Shown in pieces: positions 43,388-56,556 of a stretch of 64,000 nt of DNA. Under the pieces are notes generated by a model, which saw only the letters and a program-made list of their open reading frames with translations, did not search any database and was not told where the DNA came from. Made by a program: the position numbers and the translations under genes. The DNA comes from Volvox africanus. Lineage: Eukaryota; Chlorophyta; Chlorophyceae; Chlamydomonadales; Volvocaceae. The DNA lies in the NCBI GenBank assembly GCA_030268105.1, contig BSDZ01000013.1:4222001-4286000 (forward strand), given 5' to 3'. Position 1 is the first letter of the stretch. Each line of letters opens with the position of its first letter.

Positions 43388-44319
43388 TTTACAAGTGGTG
43401 CTGAAGGATGGTCCGAAGCTGCAAAATCCACAAAAGTCAGATCCGCACCGCCAAAAGGGGGCAAGCAGTGTGCAATATGGGTCTGCGTTCATCAGTGCAA
43501 TCGCTCAGCCTGCTCGTCCAGTTGCCGTACCCAAATGCGTGCATATGCCGTCCGCCATCACCTGCCCTTCCCCGCTGGCCACGAACACAGACCGCATCAA
43601 CAGAAATAGTTTGAATGACTTCAGAAAAGACCCCTCCGCGGGGACACAAGTACACAACGACCCAAAATACCGTACGTCCCACTGAGGTACGTGAACACGG
43701 CGTGCGCTGCCCATTCATCATGCCAGTGAGCCTTCAACTGCATTTCTTTGCACTCCATATGCGCCATCAGAGTCCAGCAGCCAGAAACTGAACAACCTCA
43801 TGCAGTGACCGCCAGCGAGTGCGCCCCAGCATGCTGCATGAGGCATCTCAGCATTTCGAGCAACAATTGCACACGCCTACTCCTGCAGGTTTCCGGCCTT
43901 AGGACTATCATCTTATTCCAAGTCGGTTTCTTCTGCACCACACGACCAGAACCCCCCAGAGCTTACACGTGGCATGAGGAGTCCTTGTACTGAACCCGCC
44001 TCAGCATGCCATGACGTGGAAGCCGCAATCGTACAAAGCATTGTCCTAGCGCACGCTGTCATGTATCAAATCGACCACATTCAGCCTGCATGTCGTCTGT
44101 CCAATCCGCAAGATAAACGTTCCAAACACACGTGGACGTAACGAGTCATTGGTGGGAACATTTGAAAAATCTATTGGTCATTTGGTATATTTCTATCGAC
44201 AATGCAGGGACCCCAGTCCCGTTATGTTTCCCCAAGGCAACATACCGCTCGCAGCAGGCCAATATGGCTGCACGGGCCTGCATAGAGAACAAGTTGCGCT
44301 TGAGGGGAATAAATGTTGC
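43388..44319. other. Intergenic region, no gene seen
   Basis: It holds the 5' region of the lumen-protein gene and the 3' region of the Aurora-like kinase, both minus strand. TTACA at 43963-43967 (TGTAA on minus) is a possible poly(A) signal for the kinase. I see nothing else. Confidence 0.4.
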
Positions 44320-47300
44320 TTATATTTGAAGCGGATGCACTGCCTGCATGACCACGTCACCGTTGGGGCGGGTCGACTCATTTTTGGCAAGCGCTTGTGC
44401 CTTGGCAACCTGCACAGACGGCGTATCAAACATTAAGCACAGACAACATGGAGCAAAGGAAAAGATTGTCAACTAATAACGGTGCTATGAGACAGCCATC
44501 GTAATTACAAAATGCTCGGCACGTGTAGTGGTTTTGAAGGGATGTCATTAAAAATGACGCGCCGACTAAGACATATTCCCACCTGCAGTTTGACAATCAT
44601 TTGTTCGATCTCCTCTGGCGTCATTTCGTTCACGTCTGTCTCCATGGGCCCAGCGCCGTCTTCCTTCCCGTCTTCCTCCGCGGCCTCCTGGGGCGGTGTG
44701 TATGGCTCCTGGGACACGGCCGGCGCATGGCTGAGCGAGCCCGGATTGTACATGACGCTGCTGCGCCGCCGCGGCATTGAAGTAATGCGCATGGAAGTGC
44801 GGCGCTGCGTGGACCGGGAATGGTGGAGGAAGATTGCATCGTAAGGAGGCTGGCATGACACGGACATTGCTCAGGAGGAAACCAAGGAAACGCCTGAATC
44901 ACAGGCCGCCCAATGTACCCAACTGACATACGCGCTCCTTCACGATCCGAGGCAAACTACGAACATGTTAACAACGCTCCAACTTCCTTGTAAAATGCTC
45001 TGAGCCAGGTTGGATGAAGTCAGTGACGTTATTGACTTGTCACTCCAATGACATGTACACGATCTTCCCCAATCTAGCTTTCTCCCAACTCAGCCTTGAC
45101 ACAGGATTCTCCGGTCTCAAAAGGCGGCAACTCTTGGCTGCGGTGTCTATGCACAAGCGGCTGCTAGTCCCCATGCCACGCCTCCTATTGCCCCGTTCGT
45201 ACCTGGAATGTGCGTATCCATGGGTGATGCAGCAACTCCATGACCGTGGGGCGATCGCCAGGGTGCTTGCGCAGGCACTGGCATATGAAGTCCTTGGCGA
45301 ACTCCGAGACCTTTCCCGGAAATTCCGGTACGGAATGCATGATGCGGTCAACACTGTCCAGCTGGGTCTCGCCTTTAAGCACAGAACAAGACAGGCCAGG
45401 ACGGGACAGGAGGGCACGTTAGGCTGGGCCGGACAGCATGGGTGCGTTACATCCACAGATGACGTTCAGCAGGACAAACATGGCAGGAAAGCGCATAAGG
45501 AAGCACCCAGCGCTCTGTTTTACGATGTCAGGGATGCCGAAAAGGATTTCACTATCACACTAAGGCAGACGTAGGCTGATGGAAAGGTACGTCAGGTCCA
45601 TTACTCGTGTATGATTTTGACGCACTGCGCGCAGTGTGTGTGCCGCGTACAGAAAAGCCCGCTAGCAGCCCAAGTCACCTGCAAACGGGGGAAATCCCAC
45701 AATGAGCTCGTACGCGAAGACGCCTACAGCCCAGGCGTCCACCGAGTTGTTGTAATGTAGGTAAGGATTGTTTTTATTCTCCTGCGGCAGATTCTTTGGA
45801 GGACAGCGGAGTACTTCCGGTGCCATATAGTCCAGCGTTCCTGCATCGCAAACCCAGCATGAACGCCCTTTCAGGTTCCCCTTCAGTCGAAATTAATGGA
45901 ACGCAGACCGAGCAGGTGGACCGAGCCACAAAAACGATTATGCATAAGGGTGGGCTATGGGTCCTTGTAACCGCGGCTTGCTGCCCAAGGACCACGCAAA
46001 ACGTGCTACTTCATATCGGTCATCCAAAGGGGCAGCAGCCCGACACAGTGATGCCGTCGCACCTGCGCGTGTGACCGCCCGCTCCTCGTTCAGGTCAATA
46101 GCCAGACCGAAGTCCGCCAGCTTCAAGACTCTATGCTCCGTGAACAGCACATTCTCCGGCTTGATATCCCTGCGGGAAGACATGCGCGCACAAAAGGCAA
46201 GCGTTTAGTCCATGTTGCCGACCCCGTTCCAAAGCAAGTCGTAAGTCAGCAGCGTTCAAAAATGTGTGATGATGGTTGTAATCATCGCAAAAACTAACAT
46301 CATTCAAAGACGACACCAGCCCCTTCTACGAGGGGTGCCCTCGCGCTGATCGTGTGTGATACCATATGGAAAGCTTATCCCAGAAATAAGGCGATGTATT
46401 TCGCGGCCCAAAAAATGCGGGTTAAAAGCTGCTGAGCCATACATCCGACCCAGTTGAATGCTGTCCAAGGACGTAAGTCGCAGCTTGAAAGCTACCTGTG
46501 CATAATGCCCCGCGTGTGCAGGTAGTGGAGAGCGAGGAGGAAGGGGTGCAACACCATCTCCACAGCCTGGCGCTCGGAGAGACGGCCACCGTTTTTGTGA
46601 AGAAGTCGATACAGGTCTCCGCCTTCCGCGTACTCCTGAACCAAGACCACGTCAGTGCCCTCCTGCAAACCGGCCGGTGAGCGACACGGGAATTCAATTG
46701 ACATTTCACCCCGTATAGCGATGAAAGCCACCACTCATGCAAAAAGTAAAGCAGCCACGATCTTGACCTGTTTAACGAGCACCAGCCCTATGATGACGCA
46801 GGGATGAAGGAAAGAAAATTAAGCGCGCGTACGTCACCATATGCGAGGTGCGGTAAAGAGACATGCTGAGGAGCTCGACATCCGTTACCCAGATCCTTAA
46901 CCCGGAGTGGAAGCCATTTCGCCGTCCTCTCACCCCTCATCCACGCACCTGGAACGCTGCATAGAGATGGATAATATTCTGGTGCTGCAGGCTACTGTGC
47001 ACCCGAACCTCCCTGAAGACCTGGTAGTGATTCAGCTCGCACAGATTCTGCATGTGGTACACCTTGAGTGCCACCATCTCCAAGGACTTTTTGCACATCG
47101 CCTGCAGACACGCGCAATAATACCACCCAGGCAAAGCACGCTAGACCGTCATGCCGTGCAACCAGGGTGATTGATTATGGAATGCTGCGTCCTGCAAATA
47201 CTAGAGAATCAATAGCAGCAAAAAACAGGCCTGGTGGCGTCAATGCACATGAATGCGCTTTGCACGTAGGATTCCCTGGAAAAGTAACTGAAGGCCAACT

Positions 47301-48744
47301 CGGGCTGGTGGTCCTGAACCCATCCCGAGCACTGGCTTTGGAGTGTGTTGCAATATTGCGTGCATCTCAAGCAACTCTCACCTGGTATACAGTGGATGCG
47401 TAACCGGTGTACATCTTTCGGACGATGTTGTAATCCACGAGCGACCAGTTCTTGCGCTGCATGGCGGCCGGCAACTGTGGCGACAGCGACACTAACTTGT
47501 TGGCCGTGCGGTTGGCGGATGCGGCGTCCTCCCCGGCCGCCGGCTGCTGCACATGATGGTTCCGCCCAGGTGACGGCAGCGACGCCGGCTGTTGCTGCTG
47601 TTGCAGTAGCTGCAACTGCTGATTGGTGGGAATTTGCTGTGGGACAGTCGGCGCTGTTGTTGACGGTTGCTGCTGCTGCTGCTGCTGCAGGTGCACGAGA
47701 GCAGACCCGTGCGGGGGTTGTGGTGAATGCTGCGGCGGATATCCTAACTGCGGCGGGTGCAAAAGAGGCATGGTCTGCGGCGGGTGGGGTGCCAAGTGCA
47801 CCTTATGAGCAACGTTTCCAGTGGGTGACTGAGGTCCAGAAGATGTGTCGGAAATACTATCAGCGGCGTGCTTTCTGGTGCTGGGCGCTGCCTGCTGCGG
47901 CTCCACGTCATCCATTGCGACATCTTCCAGCACCGTCGCCATTCCCGGGTCGTTAGAATGCAGCGATATTGGCTGCAGCGGGGGAGCCTTGTATGCGGGT
48001 ATTGTTGCGCCGGGTGGCTGGATCAGCGGGGGCCTAAGACCTGTATGCGGAACAACTGGAGCCGCGCTGGCTGCGCCCGCAGCCTTCGCACGCTGCCTCT
48101 CTGCTGCAGCGACAGCCGCCGCCTGGTCCCTTGCTGCTGCGCTCGTTCCTGCGAAATAATTTCCAAACACAAGCTTATTCTGACCAGGTTGCAGTAGCTG
48201 CTCCATCGAGACCTTGCCCTCTGCAGAACGCAGTGCCATGTCGAGAGCAGCTGGCGTGGACCGACGCCGTCCCGAAGAAGGATTAAACATGGTCGCCAGG
48301 TTTGGAGCCTGCGAAGATTTCGCTGTAAAACTGTTCTGGCTGCTGCTAATTTGCACGGGCGGCAGCACCGCTGCTCCGTTCGGCGACTGGTTATGGTCCG
48401 TCAGAATGGGCGATTCCTTCAACGTAACATTATGACCGTGGCCTGTTGAGGCATTGCTACGCATACTGCTGGATGCCACTAGCTCAGGATAGGTGCGTTC
48501 GCCATAGCTGCTGTTCTTGCTCTTGATAGAGCTGAACTTCCGCGGCGAGTTCACGCTTGGTGACTCAGGCCCCTCACTGTAATCCGTGCCCGAAAAACTA
48601 TCCTCTGCATTGCTCAAGGTGTGAAAAGGCAAGGTGTAAGTACGAAATTGAAGGCGGCTTACTTTCGTAACCTAGCACATCGTGCGCGTACAAGACATCG
48701 GAAGCCAAATAGACCCTCCTCCCGTTCTTGCGAACCAAAATCAT
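44320..48744 (-). CDS. Aurora-like Ser/Thr kinase with long N-terminal extension
   Basis: Nine exons: 48744-48663, 48604-47382, 47101-46949, 46662-46496, 46169-46063, 45840-45679, 45372-45203, 44804-44583, 44409-44320; 2376 nt, 791 aa, all phases consistent. Residues 1-410 are Ser/Pro/Gln-rich (Q8 and Q5 runs). The kinase domain is about 413-688: [12 protein letters not shown] (atypical Gly loop), Lys448 in [18 protein letters not shown] (Asp543, Lys545, Asn548), [10 protein letters not shown] (Asp561), Thr575/Thr579 around [33 protein letters not shown] and HPWI. The activation segment and C-lobe resemble Aurora kinases and the Chlamydomonas aurora-like kinases; CALK in that group controls flagellar disassembly. 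Orthology to CALK is not shown here, since this kinase domain is far from the N-terminus. After it come an Arg/Ser stretch and an acidic helix ([14 protein letters not shown]). Exon 1 is inferred from phase and splice sites. The gene is divergent from HisRS. Confidence 0.87.
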
Positions 48745-49327
48745 CGACCAAAACAACCCAAGACACGAACCATACCCTTGCGACTAGCGCTGAAGATGCG
48801 GTCTTTGAACCTGCGCCGGAGCAAACAACCGCATGACAAGACCGGCACACACCTCACCAACAAATCCCACCGGAGCAACCCGCAAGTGCGCACTTTCTGA
48901 GGCCCTTCGTCAACATTTCAGCTCCGCAACCCCGAAAAGCCTCTGTTAAATGGGTTTCACAGTTCTGAAACGGCACTGGCGATAGGTCCACAATATCAGA
49001 GGTCTAGTACTGGTGATTTATGCCTAATGTCTAGGCAATTCATCTGGACGCCCGGCGTCTTAGGACCGCAGTTGCGTGACGCGGTTGTTTGCGGGCTCGA
49101 GCTCTTGGCTCCTGATTAAACCTATCCTAACAGGACATCTTAGTAGACATTATGGCATGTTACACGCAGTTACAGCTGTGACGGCATAACCCTAAGTCAT
49201 GGACTTTCTGTAGTAATTTTTGCCGTATTTCTGAACACATAGCATCTTACAGCGTTGAACTTAAGCATCAGCGAGCGAATGTTTCTGATAACTGAAAATT
49301 TGGAGAGTCTTAGGAGGAAACAGGCAA
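48745..49327. promoter_or_regulatory. Divergent intergenic region kinase / HisRS
   Basis: The 583 bp between the two start codons must contain both promoters and 5' UTRs. No TATA box or known motif stands out. Confidence 0.35.
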
Positions 49328-52300
49328 ATGCTTCGCAACCGCCTCAATCGCGGCGGGGGCCGGACGCAGCGGCCGTTCTCTAGCCCCGCGACATCGCAAG
49401 GTCCTGAAAGGATAAGATCATCCGGATGGTGCACAAAAGCTGCGGCCTCTGATGCGCCAGCGGTCCCTATGAAGGCGGTGAGGGCTACGAGCCATGCGTG
49501 TATACGGGGGCACCCATCTAGAGCAGCTCTGCCGTAAGTAATGCAGACCTATCATCGTCAATTCGCCCACATTTTCATCCTGCTGTCCGCAGGTGGCTGA
49601 ATCTCGCACTGTTGTGGGTAAAATTACCGAACCCACCGGGCGCACGGATAAGGGCATCATCGATACACAGCCCCCCCGAGGTGAGCTCGCCGATGCCACC
49701 AAGGCGCAGCTGTTATGGTCAGCATCCCCAGCTTAGAGCTGGCCCAGTCACATGATGGTTTAATAACAGATTCGGTCCGTATTGGTGGCCCTCCATCTCA
49801 TCCGCGGGCAGAAGTACCTCCATCGCCGTGTCTGCCGGCCGCCCCTGTTCCACTTCGTTTCACCGCCTAGCTTTTGGGTCTGGACAGCCGCGAGCCATTA
49901 CCGGTACCTCATGCTTAAAATGCCAAACCGAATCCAGGCACGCGAGACTTCTTTCCGGAGGACATGCGTCTCCGAAACTGGCTGTTTGGCGAATTTGCGG
50001 CGGTGAGCACAGCATTTGGCTTTGAGCAGTTCGATGCCCCCGTGCTGGAGAGCGAGGAGCTCTTCGTGCGCAAGGCTGGGGAGGAGATCACCGACCAGCT
50101 ATATAACTTCGAGGTATGCGCTTGAGACGACGAAGGATGTCGAGGGAGCATTGGGTAATACTGATGCAACGGCGCAGTACAGGGCCCCTTCAGGTGCCTG
50201 AGGCCCATTACCTACGATCTTCGTTGAGTCCCGGGCAGCAAGAGGAAAAGAGAGGGGGGTTGGATGGAATGGAATGGGTATAAATGTGGGCTCTGAGCAG
50301 TTGCGGCTTTGGGAGAGCTTATACGTTAGGGCGGACGGTCAGTGGGACGAGGGTGAAGAAAAGGGACGGCGAGCGAGAGGAACGGAAAGGGCAGCAGGAG
50401 GAGGAGTAGCAGCAGCAGGCGCAGGCGCAGGCGGAGCAGGCCCCTGGCCCCATGCAGTGCTGTCCTTGCTGGTGCTGGTCGTGGATGCCAAGCCCGAAGG
50501 GGCGGGGCAAAATGCAAGATGCTGCGGTCTCCACCCTCCCAAGAGAGGGATCACACACTCCCGCGGCTTTGCGTGCCCCTTTGCAGAACCAGCCAGCCAA
50601 CCGGGATTCCTGCAGACGGGTGCAGAACCTACAAATCACAAATTTGGTCACCCTCTAATCAACCCCGTCCGTTGCATTTGCAGGACAAGGGTCAGCGGCG
50701 AGTGGCCCTGCGGCCGGAGCTGACGCCCTCCTTGGCACGTCTGGTGCTGCAGCGGGGACGGACGCTACCGCTTCCCGCGAAGTGGTTCGCCATCGGTCAG
50801 TGCTGGCGCTACGAGCGGATGACGCGGGGACGCCGGTGGGGCTTGGGGGGAGGAGGTCGTGTCTTTCGTCGGTGCCTTTTACGAAGCTGTCTTACCTAGT
50901 GTCCTCGATGCTCTCTTTCTCGCCCATCACTCCCGAGTGAATGTTCACTTCTGACTAACCGTGTGCAACAACAGCAACTTGTTTGGGCCGCTTCACATGT
51001 TCCAGAGCATTCCGCATCTTCCGATGCTTCTAAACCCCCACCTACAGCCCCCAGCCATGGCCATCCCTGAGATAAAATCTCATTCGTATGCGTGTAGGGT
51101 CCCTGGCTCGGCTTTTCCGTTCCATTCGCTCTTTTGCTAACCCCACCCCCCTGACCGTCCCACCGCAGGCGGGAGCACTACCAGTGGAATATGGACATCG
51201 TGGGGGTGGCGGGAGTCGAGGCGGAGGCGGAGCTGCTGGCGGCTATCGTAACGTTTTTTGAGCGGGTGGGGCTGAGCAAGGACGATGTTGGAGTCAAGGT
51301 GTCTAGCAGGAAGGTGGGTACTGGGCAGGTGGCTGAGATGGTGGTGCGAAGCGAGTGCACCGCCAATCGAATCAGGAAATGGAACCAGAGGAAGGTAGGT
51401 GGCTGACTGAGGGGACATAATGCCGGTGACGCCATGACCACGTGCGGTGGCGAGGGACGCTATGGGGGGCTATCGGCCATGCGCTCTCGAAGACATCCTC
51501 CAGCATGCGACTTCTGCAATCGTATGTCCTTGTATCCAATCCTATCCCGGGAACAGAACTTCTGACCCTTCTTTGATATCATTTCCTTGTCGGGATTGGT
51601 GACACAGCTCTGACGCCCTTGGCCGCCATACTCCACCACACCTTCCACGTTGTACGTATCACCATTCCGGATTGCCCTCCTGCTTCTCCTGTCCTTATCC
51701 CTGCAGGTGCTCCAATCCGTGTTGACCCAGTACGGCGTGCCGCCCGAGTCGTTCGCCCGTGTGTGTGTCATTGTGGACAAGTTGGACAAACTGCCGAGGT
51801 GAGGCGTGTGAAGTGTCTCTTGTCCACCATCACACCAATAATGATGTTTCCTTATAGAGGCACCCCAAGGCCATAGTATATATTCAAGCTCTAAAACCGA
51901 TATGTGTTATATATATAGGAGTTTATTTGCCTCGCGTGTAGGTGAACAAACAATGTTCTGAGAACATACGCACACACACGCGCTCGCTGCTGTCCGTCCT
52001 TTCACGCAACATCTGCTCCCTTCAGCAGCAATTCCAGGACTCCTTTATTCGTCTGCCCCTGTCTCCTCCTCTCCCTGCCAAATTCTTCCCATCATTCTCT
52101 CCGTCTTCTAACTGCTTTCATGATGATGTATTATTATTGCACCCGAAAGGGATAAGGTTGAGGAGGAGCTGCGCGTCCTGGGTGTGCCGCCCGCCACCAT
52201 CAACGGGGTACTGTCCGCGGTGTCCATTCAGTCACTTGAGGAGCTGTCGCAGTTACTGGGGCCGGACAGCGAAGCGGTGGCGGATCTCACACGACTCTTC

Positions 52301-54536
52301 CAGCTGGCTGAGGGCTATGGATACAAGGTGCGTGCGGACTCCCCTTCTGTGCGCGTAGTGGTAGCCTAATAGGGCAATATAAATAAAAGCACAAGATGTA
52401 TCTGGACAGATAGATAACGCACAGCAAGTAACGGAATGTGGCTGACCTGTTATATCAGATTGCCGCACTTTTGAGTAACGGGCTGGCTGCTAGTTGTTAC
52501 AGCTTCTTCCGGTGGCTGCACGTGGTGTATGCGCGTCTGTCTGTCTGTCTGTTAGCCTGTCTGTCTGTCTGTCTGTCTGCCTGCGTGGCGTCATGTAAAG
52601 CTGTAGGCGGTCATTGGTTTGCTCGTTCGGGTGTCGTTGCGATGGGTGGGATACACGGAAACGACATGGAAGTGAGGCAGAGAACGTGCAGAGGCGTGAT
52701 CCTATGCGGCAGCACCCTGGGGATTCACCCGCCGGTTCCAAGGTGGCGTCCTCATCCTATCGCATGGGGTTGCGGGGCTTGGTTCACCGACCCAAGACAT
52801 TTCCTCCATCCGCTCTGCAGCCTATTTCCAATCCGGCGTGGCCCCTGACACCTCTAAAATCCCTAAAACCCTAAATCCTGCTGACTGCGAGATGGCCACA
52901 GGACTGGCTGGTATTCGATCCGTCCGTCGTCCGCGGCCTGGCCTACTACACGGGGATTGTGTTTGAGGGTTTTGACCGCGAGGGCAAGCTGCGGGCCATC
53001 TGCGGCGGCGGCCGCTACGACCGGCTTTTGGGGGCATTCGGCGGAGACAACGCGCCCATGGCGGGCTTCGGTTTCGGCGACGCAGTGATTGTCGAGCTGC
53101 TGAAGGAAAAGGGCAAGCTGCCGGCGCCCCCGCACCGGGTAGGATGAGTGTGTGGCACTGCACTGCAGTCGCGTATGGCTTCGGCCTGCGGGTGTACAAG
53201 CCGGCTGGTTTGGCGCAGTGCTTGTTGGCTGCGTGACTGGCTGGCTGGCCCCTTGGCAGTCTGGTGTCGTGAGGTGGGATCCGGTCTGGCCCGGGGGCGC
53301 GTAGTGAGAGGTTAATAGAGATAGTAGAGAAGTAGACAGAACGGAGTGAGTGAGCGCCGTGTTTTCGTACATACTTACCAGCACTTAAAGGCGGGCTGGT
53401 TTAGAGCTGAGGTATACATGTGGAATATGAAGAGGGACCTGGGGCACATGCGCCTGCTGGGTGAGGGCAGGCCGCCTCCGAAGTCCCCGCCTGTCTGCCT
53501 GCCTACCTATATGCCTACCAAAACACATGTATATAACAATACATTAAAATTAAACCAAATACTCCTGGGGTTAACACGATGATTCCACCCGACCTCTTAC
53601 ACCCTTGGAACAACTGAGCAACTGAACGCCGTATACCCTTTGGTCCCTTCTATCAGGTTGATGACGTGGTGGTCCCGCTGGACACGGCACTGCGCCCTGC
53701 CGCCTCGGGCATCGCCTCCCGCCTGCGGCGAGCGGGACGCAGCGTGGACCTGGTCCTAGAGAACAAGAAGATGAAATGGGCGTTCAAGGTGGGGCGTGGG
53801 TAACTACTATTGGGTTGAAGCTCCTGTTGGGTCTGGGAGGGGAGGGACTGAATGGGCAGCTGGGTTATACTTCTGGCATTCGAGACGGGGTATGGGTACA
53901 CGGGTGCAGCGGGTGGATGGGCTGGGTCTGATCGTTATGGCGCCGTGACAACGGGCGGCGGTAGGTTGGCTGCTGGATGATTGATTCACCTGAGAATGGC
54001 TGGGTAAGTTAGCGGTGCGGCTTGGGAGTCTGGCGAGATGGGGACTATTGGGCGGTGGTATGGTTCCGGAGGCTGGCTAGGGACTTCGGAATGCGGCCTT
54101 CCATGCGTCTGGCATCTGCCACTTCTTGTAGCGCTTTCCAAATTTTCCTCCATGCGAGGTGTTCCCTAATCCCGTCCTTCTTTCCCGTCGCTACTGTTGC
54201 TCATGCCCTCCTCATCCTACCGTGTTGGGCTGCTCGTTGATCCTCGGCCTGGTCCTTCACCAACACTGTTTTGTTTTCGTTTCGTCTTGGCCGTTTTGCT
54301 CCGATTATTAACATCACCATCGTCATCTTCCTCATTCTTTTACATGTCACCGTCGTTGCTGCCGGTGTCTCCTCCGTATGCCGATGCAAACCCCCTTTGG
54401 GACACAGCACGCGGAGAAGCTCAACGCCTCCCGGTTAGTGCTGGTGGGCACGTCGGAGTGGGAGCGGGGCAAGGTGGTGGTTAAGGACCTGGGCAAGTTC
54501 CACCAAGAGGAGGTGACGGTCGAGGATTTGATTTGA
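49328..54536 (+). CDS. HRS1: Histidyl-tRNA synthetase, organelle type
   Basis: It charges tRNA-His with histidine. Ten exons: 49328-49477, 49593-49680, 49938-50113, 50684-50835, 51169-51313, 51707-51798, 52150-52327, 52902-53138, 53657-53788, 54408-54536; 1479 nt, 492 aa, phases agree. Class II marks: [19 protein letters not shown] (motif 1 region), [19 protein letters not shown] (motif 2), the HisA box [15 protein letters not shown] (Arg338 onward) and the GGGRYDRLL plus FGFGDAVI box. It ends in an anticodon-binding domain ([26 protein letters not shown]). The pattern matches plant organellar HisRS rather than the cytosolic form. The first 50 residues are basic and Ser/Arg-rich without acids until residue 27, suiting plastid and/or mitochondrial import. 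Exon 1 could end later at GTAAGT (49534), but only the GTGAGG donor at 49478 keeps the frame. Confidence 0.95.
52535..52580. repeat. (TGTC)n microsatellite
   Basis: TGTC units interrupted once lie in the HisRS intron 52328-52901. Confidence 0.85.
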
Positions 54537-54859
54537 GAAGTGCGGGATTCAGTTGGGGTGATCACGAGGAGGGGTGGTGATGGTCCCAAGGTAGAAATCC
54601 GCAAGGTGGCGAGCGAGCAAATGGATAGAATGGTAGGGTAGAATGCTATGCTGTGATAGAGGTTAAAAGAGAAGGAGAGGTTACGTTTGTGATTGCTAAG
54701 GTGGCCATCGCCGAGTGCTTCTTTGGACACGGGGCTCCTCAGGACGGCAGTATTTTTTACCAGTATGGGGCAGGTCAGTGGCACCGATGGGAGTGTGACG
54801 TGTGATTGGTGTTTTAGGATCCCAAATGTCGGGACCGTGTAGTTCCTGATCACCACCGA

Positions 54860-55183
54860 ATGCACAAAGATGTAGGTTGGCGATATACTAGATGGAGCGA
54901 ATCCCAGGAGGAGCTGAAGAGGATATCCAGGGCTGCAGGGAAGCATCGTGATGCGCACATTTTGGTTACAGGACGGTGTTCGGGGCGCCTTCGGGAGCTG
55001 GAATAGGACAGGTACCTAGGGGAGGAGGGTGGCGAGTTGGATACACAGCTGCGGACCACACTGGTGGAGCATGTTGTTTCAACCAGGTGGCTCCGAGCTC
55101 TTCTAGAGCGAGAGATGTATCGAGTTGCCGTTGCCGGTACCCTGGTGACAATTTTGGAGAGACGGAAAGATGCGCGTATGTGA
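54860..55183 (+). CDS. Candidate exons of an unrecognised gene
   Basis: Two adjacent stretches look coding. The first (54860-55006) opens with ATG and reads SESQEELKRISRAAGKHRDA. The second starts after an AG at 55010-55011 and reads LDTQLRTTLVEHVVSTRWLR, then LLEREMYRVAVAGTLVTIL. It reaches either a stop at 55181-55183 or a consensus donor GTGAGT at 55180. The two do not splice cleanly with a normal intron, and the minus strand is also open here. No family is recognised. Confidence 0.3.
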
Positions 55184-56035
55184 GTGAAGTTTATGGTGGG
55201 GTCTGGAGGGGCTGACACACAAAACGTCAGCATCTCCATTTCATAATTTGGGGGCAACAAGTTCTGGCCTGACAACTTTGCTAACAACAGCACCAGAAGT
55301 ACATCCAGATACTAAATCTCCTATTCTCTACTAACATGGCGCCCCGCATACTGTATATAGCTGTCATCAGCTCACTAACCCTTCACCTTTTGTTCGTGCC
55401 TTCACTGCACACATCTAGTATTTGTTAAGCACCTGCAAATCCATGCTCGCTGCGCGGTCCGCACTCTGATGTGAATGAGGCCTCTGCGATCCTCTGGTGA
55501 TCGGAAGGATGCTCACAATACACCCTGCGGTTTCTTACGCATCCCCTCACCACCCTGCAGCAGTGTAGTAAGAATCAAATGGCCCCTGGCCCTGAACCTG
55601 CCCCTGATCCTCCCCTCAGCAATTGCCCAATAAAAACGTATCATTCCGGTACACTTCTGGTACAGCTATGAAATCCCCTCTTGCTCAGCAGCACTATTTT
55701 GACCTGCTCGTAGATGTCTGCTAATGGCAGGTACCTTATGATTGATTCTTACAAACTTCATGAGCTCATAAAGCCCTTACAAGCCAGGAGGCTCAAAAGA
55801 CCGCGAGAACTCGAGAACAAAGCAAGGAAAACAGTAAGAAAAAATTGAAAAGACCATAGTAGAAAACTGTGTACGAAAATCGTGTAAAAACGGTATGAAA
55901 AAAACGTGTATAAAAAAACTTTAGATACTGGTGTCAATTCTGCTTCCCCTGAGTTTGTGGCCAACAAGCGTTGATTCGTCGCGCTCATGACAGCAAGCAT
56001 TTTGCCTTCGGACATAGAACCTCCCATATTTCGTG

Positions 56036-56160
56036 TAGTAGTCGTACATGTACAATATGAAGGTGCAGAAGGTCCACAATATGAAGGTCCACACACCTGC
56101 ACAAAATGAAGGTGCAGAAGCACCCTGTCAGCATCTCGAGAGGCCTTGGTGACTACATTT
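56036..56160 (-). repeat. Dispersed repeat family A, copy 3
   Basis: On the minus strand it reads TKASRDADRVLLHL, as in copies 1 and 2. It then carries an internal duplication (cttcatattgt... units) that breaks the shared frame. It is intergenic. Confidence 0.65.
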
Positions 56161-56244
56161 CTTGTCGCATGCGATGGTACACCGGACATTCTACCGAAAC
56201 ATGCTATTCATCCTCGATTTTCGCCATAGCCACAGACAAGGCAT

Positions 56245-56556
56245 TTATGGTCTGAGCGTCCCCTTCCATTCGGGCAATAAACCTTGGTGGCCCAACAACA
56301 TAGCCTGAAGCAGATCAGACACATTTGTGATTCAAGGGGATGCACGGTTCACTCATACATAGTTGATGCCGGCACATCTTCACTCCTGGTTGGCGATTAT
56401 CTGATACAAACTCACGTGCTCAAATAAGGCACGAAGGGGTGAAAGCAGTACGTTCACCTCTCTGCCTTCATCCATCTTGGTTGCCCACTTAAAACACTCC
56501 TCCATATGCTTGTCGAAACCGCTAGATTTCCGATTACGTAGGCGTTGAGAGCAGTT
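56245..56556 (-). CDS. Candidate terminal exons of an unrecognised gene
   Basis: Exon 56556-56416 (47 codons, containing GFDKHMEECFKWATKMDEGR and VNVLLSPLRALFEH) has a consensus donor GTGAGT. It joins in phase to 56304-56245 (AMLLGHQGLLPEWKGTLRP, stop). The upstream acceptor is weak and no earlier exon is convincing. Could be a real small gene or a transposon remnant. Confidence 0.35.

Noticed and set aside
47345..47956. Plus-strand 203-codon frame opposite the Aurora-like kinase
   Set aside because: It is the antisense of the Q-rich N-terminal exon, with Cys/Ala runs as expected from reversed CAG codons.
49478..49536. HisRS exon 1 extended to the GTAAGT donor at 49534
   Set aside because: It breaks the frame into exon 2. 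The GTGAGG donor at 49478 keeps it.
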